Assembly (NCBI GenBank): GCA_022559985.1
Contig: JAFJTR010000036.1
Span: 186,001-250,000, forward strand
DNA from: Parastagonospora avenae f. sp. tritici 18332-5
Taxonomy: Eukaryota > Ascomycota > Dothideomycetes > Pleosporales > Phaeosphaeriaceae
Reading direction: 5' to 3'
Length of the DNA stretch: 64,000 bases
Numbering within the stretch: the first letter of the stretch is position 1; every line of letters begins with the position of its first letter. Positions 57,026 to 64,000 of this stretch are shown here, piece after piece. A model generated the notes under the pieces. That model saw only the letters and a program-made list of their open reading frames with translations, was not told the DNA's origin and did not search any database. Made by a program: the position numbers and the translations under genes.

Positions 57026-58129
57026 TCATGAGATTACCTTTGAAATCAGATCCAGGAGCCTGTCCGCCATTGCCCTGACCGCTGCTGTGCAAGCCTTACG
57101 TTCCGCGACATCAGCCTTTGAGCGCCCTTGCGCACCCTGGAAAACTACCACGTGTGATCTAAATTGGGGAAGCATGTCATCGTACATGATCATCAGCTCA
57201 CGAACCACTTCTGCAGCCAGAGTAATGTCAGCAATGTGACCAATGTGAGTGCTTTCGAATCTGCCATTGCGTTCGGTTGAACTCACTGACGCGCTCGTTT
57301 CGCGTAAGTGAACACTCAGACATGTCATACTCCACCAGTTGCAGCCCGTTTTCAAGCTTTGTTAAATCGTCAAAGTAGCAGCGAGACAGGCAAGCATCCA
57401 GCGAGAGTACCTCAGCCTGGACACTCTTCTTCTTGCTTATCACCTTGTGGAAGGCCCTGAGAAATCCCCGCCGGTGATCCGTTATGAGATTACGGATTTG
57501 GCCCACGGTGTCTTCAGATTCGGATGATTGTGCTGAGGAGTGACCAGATTGAATTGAGGTGTGGCGGCTCTGGACGAATGTGCCCTGTTCGATAGAATCA
57601 GGTAATGGATCCTCACAGATACAGTTCTGGCTTACCTTTACATTGTCTGCAACACTGCTATGTTGCCTCTGTAGTCCGCCTGCGTCTCCTTCAGACTTCT
57701 GATGTTTTCTCATATGATTGCTAAGGTTACGGAGTTGCGTATATGCCTTGTTCCCACAAATTTCTTCCGGACATGCCCACATGCAGTATCTCTGACCATT
57801 ACGGACCTTTGTCACGATGTGATGCTTGAAGGTATGTTGATTCGCGAAGCCGTGTTCGGTGCATAAGGGGCAAAGATCTGCGGTGCATTCCTGGCTGAAC
57901 ATACCTTCTGCAAGGCTGTTGTTTATGGGACGAACATCGGGCACGTTGTCTGTACGAGATGTGATACTACGATCAACAGACAGCTCTCCACCTGAAAAGC
58001 TTCAGTGCTTCTGAAATTCGTTGCTTTTCGAGAGAATTTACAAGCTAGCTTGCTAAAGAGAGTGGTGATTTTCTTCTTCTGCGATGGGTGAGTGGTGCTC
58101 GCGTCCATGGTTACATCCTGGGTTTCCAT
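57026..58129 (-). CDS. putative zinc-finger-like protein, model uncertain
   Basis: I recognise no named family. The preferred model has three exons (58042-58129, 57287-57949, 57026-57210; 311 residues), with GT-AG ends and matching phases. It begins METQDVTMDASTTHPSQKKK. A cysteine/histidine region near 50-105 (CTADLCPLCTEHGFANQHTF, then HH, CMWACPEEICGNKAYTQLRN, then HMRKHQKS) resembles a degenerate pair of C2H2 fingers. The second half is helical (LITDHRRGFLRAFHKVISKK and MIMYDDMLPQFRSHVVVFQG). Alternatives start inside exon 2 near 57944 or 57902. Both introns are 76-92 nt. It could act in transcription, but that is only inferred from the finger-like part. Confidence 0.45.
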
Positions 58130-58425
58130 CTTGCCCTGCGGCAGTGAGCTCAAAACAGTGTATCTAGATAATGTCAGTACTAGGCGATGGTATTTTGGGA
58201 GCTTTCGGTATCAGCGAAGGCTGTTGTGAGGATATAAGGCATTATTGAACGTGGCGGAGCATTAGGTATCTGAAGCTGACCACATGCGCGCGATATCTTG
58301 GCTGATTCGCCTGACCCCGCATCAGGCTGCGCATTCGCATTTTCAGTAAGAACAGGTACAAGAAGTGTTGTTTGTGTTTTTGTACTTGACGTTTCCTCGC
58401 TAAACTGCTCAGGTGTGTAGCAGAC

Positions 58426-59316
58426 ATGGCATTACCAACGCCACATTTACCGGGCCCGATAACAGACTCCACTGCAGCCCACCCAGAACTGGCCGATTCA
58501 GTCGAATCCGATCGCAAAAAAGAAACATTGTTACAATACGTACAGAGATCTGTCAACGAAGATGAAGAATTTTGCTTCATGCGCTTCGAATCACTGCAAA
58601 GAACCAACGTAGTCGCGCTGCAAGATAAACTGGTTCGATGGAAAGGTCAGCTGCGCATGGAGAATAAAGTTTCTGATAGCACCCTGGAAGATCTTAGACA
58701 AACGTGAGAATACTATGGTCAGTCCAGTATCTCTAGACGTCACCTAATAAGCGCTCACTGAGATAACTATGTAACATAGCGACCGCAATCCAAAACTATC
58801 ACTTCCTCCGCAGCAGAAAACACATGACCAAGCAAGACGCAATACAGAGGAAACTTCACTTACAGCGCTACTTTCAACTCAAGTGCACGACATCTCTGTC
58901 TTCAACTCCCATTGCTCCTACTTCGACGACGCAAAACCCCGACCCGACGCTCTCCGCTCCACCCTAATGCACGCCCCCCAGCCTGGCTAACCTACTCTTT
59001 CAACGAGTGTTCCGCCCGACGCCGCGAATTCTCCAAGGGAAAACCACCCAAAGAAGTCTCGCCCTTCATCGATCAACTCTGTCGCTTCACCATCGCGGCC
59101 GTAGGCGGCTCATTCCTCGTTGGCCCGATGTTGATCATGGCGATCAGCCCGTCGACTACGAAGAGCCTTGTAACGGTCTCTGTGTCCGTGATGATATTCA
59201 TTGCGGTACTGACGTTTGTCGTCAAGCCTGCTAATGTTGAGGCCTTGGTGTCGACGGCGACGTATGCGGCCGTTTTGGTTGTTTTTGTGGGATCTAGTAC
59301 GGGGATTAGGCGGTGA
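58426..59316 (+). pseudogene. DUF6594 family membrane protein, broken
   Basis: DUF6594 proteins are fungal, with an N-terminal helical domain and C-terminal membrane helices; function is unknown. Exon 1 (58426 on) has FCFMRFESLQRTNVVALQDK and runs to TGA at 58705-58707, followed in frame by EYY. After a candidate intron (58718-58779) the continuation ATAIQNYHFLRSRKHMTKQD, IQRKLHLQRYF is coding-like, but DAKPRPDALRSTLMHAP is in another frame and PPAWLTYSFNECSARRREFS, SPFIDQLCRFTIAAVGGSFL in a third. The last frame gives the membrane helices (LVTVSVSVMIFIAVLTFVV, AATYAAVLVVFVG-like) to 59316. An alternative donor at 58704 leaves only one frameshift, next to a six-C run (58972-58980). Both readings leave the gene broken. 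Confidence 0.6.
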
Positions 59317-59941
59317 AGTTGATGAAAGCGCATTGCATGTATATCTCCTAAACTCACTTCATCTCTCTTGCCGCAACGGTAGCATGAAATGCAAAGAACT
59401 CACACCTTAGAGATGTTCGGAAGTAATCTAGATCAAGCTATGTGGTGGCTATCTAAGTTCCGACGCCAGCCACATCTGAGACAGTTAATCAAAGAACGAC
59501 GAGTAACTAATACACATAAGAGAGTGGGCACGAAGACGTTGATTGAAGATCTCACAACACCCGCACATCACACACTAGCACCTAACGGTCAAGCTTGTCC
59601 GTCCTCAACACATCTCACTGCATATATTAGATTGACTTTGAGTACTTGAAGATCATCAAGTTGTTATATCAACGAAACGAAACACGTACTGGTTTTTAGC
59701 GTCACGAAACAGAAAGCAATATGCAGCTCCAGTAACGCAAACAACCTACTTCTATGCTTTTGACGGCGAGATGATGTACCAACATCTCTTAATCTATCCG
59801 AGCCATGAGGCTGAACATGTCAAAAGCAGACTCGTACAGGAGCGAGAAGTCTCATCTTCGATCTTCACGCATCAAGCAATATGTAGTGTCTGAAATGTAG
59901 TTGTAGTTGTCCGTACATAGCAATCCTCATTATCACGTGAG

Positions 59942-59978
59942 CTGCTGACGCACAGGCCTGCAGGCCTGTGCGCAGCAG
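59942..59978. repeat. inverted repeat able to form a hairpin or cruciform
   Basis: The central 24 bp (59949-59972) are a perfect palindrome around CAGGCCTG|CAGGCCTG and are extended by six more pairing bases (CTGCTG with CAGCAG) across a single bulged A at 59948. It has no loop, so it can form a cruciform or dyad site rather than a classic terminator. Confidence 0.8.
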
Positions 59979-60061
59979 AATTGTATATTAACGCGTTCGT
60001 ACGATAGATAGAACATCATCAATCTGCAACAATATACACTCGTAACTTGATCAACCCCATC

Positions 60062-60075
60062 GTACAATATTGTAC
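60062..60075. repeat. 14-bp perfect palindrome
   Basis: GTACAATATTGTAC reads the same on both strands. It lies between the inverted repeat and the bst1 3' end. It may be chance in A/T-rich spacer. Confidence 0.6.
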
Positions 60076-60386
60076 ACCCACTTACTGCAACTATCGCGCT
60101 GCAGACGAAGTGCTACTAACAGTAGTGGTATATCTATGAAACTTGATACTTCCGACCAGTGTCCATACGCTTTCTCTTCCTCCGCCTGCACCAGCATGTG
60201 CATGTGAAAGAGTGCCATATCTCTCCACATGAGGATCTTTCAGCGTTAAGGCTAATCGAATCGAAGATATGCGCCTGAAATGCCGATAAAATGAACATAC
60301 ATGCCGTGAACGCCAAAGACCCGCTATGCAACACCCGAAAAGCCCACAAAGTATATTCGCCAAAAAGATGTCCCCGTCAGCTCCCC

Positions 60387-63300
60387 TCAAGGCCGCTTCT
60401 TCCCCTCACTCCCACCTCCCGTATCTTCCACCCCATCGCTACCGTCCTCAAACGCCAGCCCCGACATATCGAAATGAATAGCCACAAGCCACGCGCACAG
60501 AATATTCGCCAGGTGATGCAGAACATACGCATACGTGACGCCATACACCGCCGCATACGCCCCAATCGCGAAGAGAAAGACATTCGAGAACAACGATATG
60601 CCCGGTCTCACTCTTGGAATCATGCGCCCAGTGCTCAGCGTCTCCACAAGTAGGATAAACGGCGTGATCGACAAGACATTATGGTGCGAGGAGAACGGCG
60701 TTAACCACTGTATAGCCAGGTTACGCATCCAGACGACGAGTACTGGGAGATTGATTGGCAGGATCCACAGCATCAATATGAAGATTGAATGCGCGTAGTT
60801 GTAGAAGTTGTAGTTGGAGTCGAGTTGTGTTTCCCTCGCGAGTCGGAAGCCGCGGATGCAGGTTGCGAGCTGCACGATGCAGAGAACGACGTATGCGAAG
60901 TGGTATGGTATTGCGGTTGAGACAAGGGATAGCAGGATGAGTGTGGTGATGATTCGGCGTCGAGTCGATGTTACGGCGAAAGCCTCTGGTGTTCGTTGGC
61001 CGGCTGCGTTTAGGAGTCGATTTGTCCTGACCAGGGCATAGATTGTTGCGAAGAGGTAGGCCAGGACCAGTGCAATGTAATTTACCACGACGCAGATGGC
61101 GGTACACATGATACCGAACAGCGGGACCAAGAACCAGAAGAAGGGATCTTCGGACCCGAGTAGTAACTCGTTGTTGTCGTTATCGAAGAACGCGCCGACG
61201 ATCGATGCCGGCCCACCCAACGCCTGCAGCTTCTTAGACTGCATCTGTGCAGTGGCCAAAGTGATGGACAACAATGTCAAAGCCGTGATTGCAAGTGGCA
61301 GCGATGAATATACACACTCATTGAGGCCCTGCGCAAAGCTTATGAAGACTCCTGTAGCATCGTATGTGCGGAATTGTTGGCGCAAGACCAAGGCAACGAT
61401 GAGGAGCGGGAAAGCAGCGAAGACGATTCGGTAGCGCATCCAGAGCTTTCCCAGACTGCCAAGTAAGTCTACTTTAAGGGTAACGTCGATACTGCTATCG
61501 CACGTTGGGTCGGTCCATATCTGCAACGACACGCCATTCGAAGCACTCTTGGAGGAGAGCGCGGGAGGCAGGTAAGGCGAGACGCCGTGTAGGTTGATCA
61601 TTGCATCTTCGACGTTGACGAAGAATTTGCTTTCGTACAGGTCGGAGATGTATTGTCGTAGCAGTGGAGCGAATAGCTCGCCCTGGCTGCATTGCTGTCT
61701 ACTGATGTGTATGTTGTACGCCAATAGGCTTGAGTGCAACGCGGGGATACTGATATCTGTCGTCAGAGGGCGGCGAGGCGGTAGTTGCAAGGAGACTCCA
61801 GTGTAGAGTAAACGCTGTAAACTCAGATCAACCTTGATCGTGGCCTCGGAACTGGCACTGAAGCCTGCAACGACCCATCCTGCACTGTGTTGGGCAGCCT
61901 TGTCAAGCACGGCGACGAACTGATGCTGTGCCAGGTCCCGTACATCATACTGCAGATATGAAAACGGCGCTTGATCCGGCCTGAATGGGAAGTTTGAATG
62001 ACTGCTAGACTCAGGAAGAACGATGACATCGGATGCAGCATTCTTGCAAGCCAATCTCGTCGCGCTCGGACTTTCACCGGCAAGGTCCAAAGGCGTCAGA
62101 GAGGGGTGAGTTGATTGCGCTGAAGAGACGCTGCAGAAAAGAACTTCTAGCCTGCCATACTCACCTGGTCCGTCCAGCCGCTCATTAGTCAACAGTGTGA
62201 AGATCCTCTCGCCATGGTCTCGTGGTGGTACTGGGAGTAAAAAGGCTTTTGTACCCAGAGACCACTGCCCTAGGCTCCTTAGAATAAGCTGTTCGTCCTG
62301 CGGTAATATCGCGGTATCAACGTCGACCGTCAACAAGGTGGTCTCTGCAGTCAGTGGTAGGTTCTTCTCTGCAATATCCTCAAGTCCGGTGAGGAACCAC
62401 TTCTTGAAGAAGCGCATGCGTTTTGTGACTGGGAGTGTCTGCATTGCTTGTGATACATCTACTACATCGTATAATGCTCGTACGATGCTCTTGCGGACTT
62501 GGTCACACCAAGTGATGGCAAGATGGTCTGCACCAGTCCAGCAATTGGGTATGGAGGACGAGAATACGGTAAAGCCGTGTGTCTCTGGCGCTATAGAAGC
62601 GATGCTTGCATAGTCCGATGAGACTATGTTGTCCAGCCCGCCACCCGCAATTGACACGAGCGTTACGTGCTGTAGCGGATTGTCCTTGGCTAAGTCTTGT
62701 GCATATGCGTTCCGCCAGTAGCTGTTGACTGAATTCTGAATGCGAACAATATCTCCATCAAACGATACAGGAGGCCTAGCGTGAGGCGCTGCAATCGTGA
62801 CAATCGTGTTGATTGAGTTCGCTTGATAGTTCGGCATCGTGAACAGAGTCCGCGCAACAACGCCACCCATCGAGTGACCTACGATGATGACAGATGTCGG
62901 GTCTGGTAGATTTGGATCGCGTCGGGAGCGGCCTGGGGTGTGATATAGAGATAAGATGAATGTGATGGCATCGTTGAGATATTCAGCCTGGTCTAACACT
63001 GTTTGGCCATGAAAGGCAGTAAAGTCCTCGTTGAAGTCGACCGCAAAGAAGTCTAGCGGCCTTCTCTCTCCTTTCCCCATGTTCGACTCATGCTGGACGG
63101 AGTTATGGTAGTGGTATGCGGACTCAGCGGCGAGCGATCGCACTTGCTTGTAGCTGCCGGCGTTCCCTGGTACAAACAGGACAGGTGCTCCTTTGACCGT
63201 GAACTCCTCATCAATTCCCCACTCCCGATAGAGGTATAACGAGTATTTTCGTGCGAATCGTGTATGCTCGGTATCGAAGTCGTCGAATTTTGAGTACATG

Positions 63301-63533
63301 GGGCGCATGTAGACCATTTCACAACCCTTGGTGTCCAGTTGCTTAGTCAGAAATGACTGCAACATGAGGAAAAACGCGGCAAAGCCAAGTGCTGATGTGA
63401 CCAGCGTGTATGCTGAGCAAGCCCATGGGTTGCGCAGCCTGAGCCTCCATCGCCTGTCCTGCACCTTCACCACATCTTCCGCCAGCATGTCCATTGTAGT
63501 TGAGCCCATCTTGACTTGCGCCTTTTTGCTCAT
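60387..63533 (-). CDS. bst1: GPI inositol-deacylase Bst1/PGAP1
   Basis: Bst1 removes the acyl chain from the inositol of GPI anchors in the ER, needed for exit of GPI proteins and for quality control. One exon gives 1,048 residues. An N-terminal helix (AYTLVTSALGFAAFFLMLQS, about 41-60) anchors it, then PVLFVPGNAGSYKQVRSLAA is the PGAP1 lipase block, with the nucleophile Ser at about 221 in IIVGHSMGGVVAR. IAAPHARPPV follows. The C-terminal third has six or more membrane segments (WLVPLFGIMCTAICVVVNYI-type runs, FLVLWILPINLPVLVVWM-like). Length and domain order fit the fungal enzyme. It lies furthest right and reads leftwards. Confidence 0.95.
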   Translation of the reverse strand: MSKKAQVKMGSTTMDMLAEDVVKVQDRRWRLRLRNPWACSAYTLVTSALGFAAFFLMLQSFLTKQLDTKGCEMVYMRPMYSKFDDFDTEHTRFARKYSLYLYREWGIDEEFTVKGAPVLFVPGNAGSYKQVRSLAAESAYHYHNSVQHESNMGKGERRPLDFFAVDFNEDFTAFHGQTVLDQAEYLNDAITFILSLYHTPGRSRRDPNLPDPTSVIIVGHSMGGVVARTLFTMPNYQANSINTIVTIAAPHARPPVSFDGDIVRIQNSVNSYWRNAYAQDLAKDNPLQHVTLVSIAGGGLDNIVSSDYASIASIAPETHGFTVFSSSIPNCWTGADHLAITWCDQVRKSIVRALYDVVDVSQAMQTLPVTKRMRFFKKWFLTGLEDIAEKNLPLTAETTLLTVDVDTAILPQDEQLILRSLGQWSLGTKAFLLPVPPRDHGERIFTLLTNERLDGPGEYGRLEVLFCSVSSAQSTHPSLTPLDLAGESPSATRLACKNAASDVIVLPESSSHSNFPFRPDQAPFSYLQYDVRDLAQHQFVAVLDKAAQHSAGWVVAGFSASSEATIKVDLSLQRLLYTGVSLQLPPRRPLTTDISIPALHSSLLAYNIHISRQQCSQGELFAPLLRQYISDLYESKFFVNVEDAMINLHGVSPYLPPALSSKSASNGVSLQIWTDPTCDSSIDVTLKVDLLGSLGKLWMRYRIVFAAFPLLIVALVLRQQFRTYDATGVFISFAQGLNECVYSSLPLAITALTLLSITLATAQMQSKKLQALGGPASIVGAFFDNDNNELLLGSEDPFFWFLVPLFGIMCTAICVVVNYIALVLAYLFATIYALVRTNRLLNAAGQRTPEAFAVTSTRRRIITTLILLSLVSTAIPYHFAYVVLCIVQLATCIRGFRLARETQLDSNYNFYNYAHSIFILMLWILPINLPVLVVWMRNLAIQWLTPFSSHHNVLSITPFILLVETLSTGRMIPRVRPGISLFSNVFLFAIGAYAAVYGVTYAYVLHHLANILCAWLVAIHFDMSGLAFEDGSDGVEDTGGGSEGKKRP

Positions 63534-64000
63534 GACGTAGGCGTGGTTGTGACAAGTTGGTGTTGATAGATATTTCGAGGACGGCTACGCAGGAAGTCAC
63601 AAGCAGACTTGGGGCTCTCCTGTCTCGAATTCGAGCGCCTCTCCTCGTGTTCACGCTATCGCTGTTATGACCTTGCAGGGCACGTGAGTCGCGTAGCCAT
63701 ATTTCGGAGTTCCAATGGGTGGGATAGAGGTGGTTGTGTCTGAGCTATCCTGATGTGAGCGGAAAAGTGCTCTTTCTTCGCAGTCGTGACTGTCGTGCTA
63801 AGTGATGTGTTAATCGCGATCGATGCCTCCTGCCCAATTAAAAAACCTCGGCTGGGAAGACTACAGATGCTGTGGAATGCTCGGGAAGGCGGTTGCGACT
63901 GTGCGTTCAGAGCAACGCAGCCGCGGTCACAGGCACGATCTCGCGACGCGTGTGGTCGTGGGTTGACGACAGGGATCAGCTTCTTCCGAAAATCCGGGGT
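63534..64000. other. right end of window, bst1 promoter side
   Basis: 467 bp upstream of bst1 hold its promoter and the start of whatever lies beyond the window. The sequence has no motif-bearing open frame. Confidence 0.4.

Larger units (their letters stand above)
59317..60386. other. intergenic region containing an inverted repeat
   Basis: About 1.1 kb after the DUF6594 pseudogene and before the 3' end of bst1. No gene is supported. A 37-base inverted repeat lies at 59942-59978, and a perfect 14-bp palindrome at 60062-60075. Confidence 0.45.

Noticed and set aside
1..64000. secondary-metabolite cluster, transposon or defence-like gene system
   Set aside because: No polyketide synthase, peptide synthetase, terpene cyclase, transposase or reverse transcriptase motifs were seen, and no group of genes with linked, unusual functions other than the decaying accessory patches.
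1..64000. tRNA or rRNA genes
   Set aside because: I found no cloverleaf with plausible A and B boxes and no rRNA-like segments by eye; a covariance-model search would be decisive.

Overview
The window is a piece of a filamentous ascomycete chromosome (Pezizomycotina; Dothideomycetes is a guess, not shown). The evidence is eukaryotic gene structure with many short GT-AG introns (about 44-80 nt) that carry CTAAC/CTGAC-type branch sites, together with fungus-specific proteins: elongation factor 3, a HET-domain locus, a Whi5/Nrm1-type repressor, Csf1, Rrn7 and a DUF300/Hfl1-type vacuolar protein. Genes are dense and lie on both strands. No secondary-metabolite cluster, transposase, CRISPR array, tRNA or rRNA was recognised.

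Layout. 1-4275: the N-terminal 1,409 codons of Csf1 (minus strand, runs off the left edge), divergent from a six-exon DUF300/Ost-alpha membrane protein (4738-7004). 8509-11869: a disordered protein of unknown function and a DUF1993 protein. 12205-16675: an accessory island with one intact F-box gene and two F-box-like loci at different stages of decay. 16843-32248: adrenodoxin reductase, a four-helix membrane protein, a Whi5/Nrm1 repressor, acetyl-CoA hydrolase, palmitoyl-protein thioesterase, an L1-domain nucleolar protein and a Tos4/Plm2-like FHA protein. 33357-39778: ubiquitin-L40, Rrn7, eIF-5A and Vps52. 39780-44400: a second accessory island holding a HET-domain pseudogene with an in-frame stop, a short relic and a broken coiled-coil gene. 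44401-55927: Bms1, a Pbi2-type proteinase inhibitor, a mitochondrial dehydrogenase kinase and eEF3. 57026-59316: a third accessory patch with a zinc-finger-like gene and a DUF6594 pseudogene. 60387-63533: the GPI inositol-deacylase Bst1.

How the genes relate. Many housekeeping genes serve ribosome production or translation (Rrn7 for Pol I initiation, Bms1 and the L1-domain protein for subunit assembly, ubiquitin-L40 as a ribosomal protein, eIF-5A and eEF3 in elongation). Others act in membrane and lipid traffic (Csf1, Vps52, Bst1, the DUF300 protein). Two are G1/S-type regulators (the Whi5/Nrm1 and Tos4-like proteins). Eukaryotic neighbours need not be functionally linked, so this is description and not an operon claim.

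The main pattern worth a second look is that four to five degraded accessory genes are confined to three short patches between conserved housekeeping genes. Smaller points are a GC-AG intron forced by the invariant ubiquitin sequence, an 18-nt microexon, a 26-bp tandem duplication that explains a frameshift, an in-frame-retainable HET intron, a long inverted repeat and G-quadruplex-prone 3' coding ends. I did not find a convincing undescribed multi-gene system.
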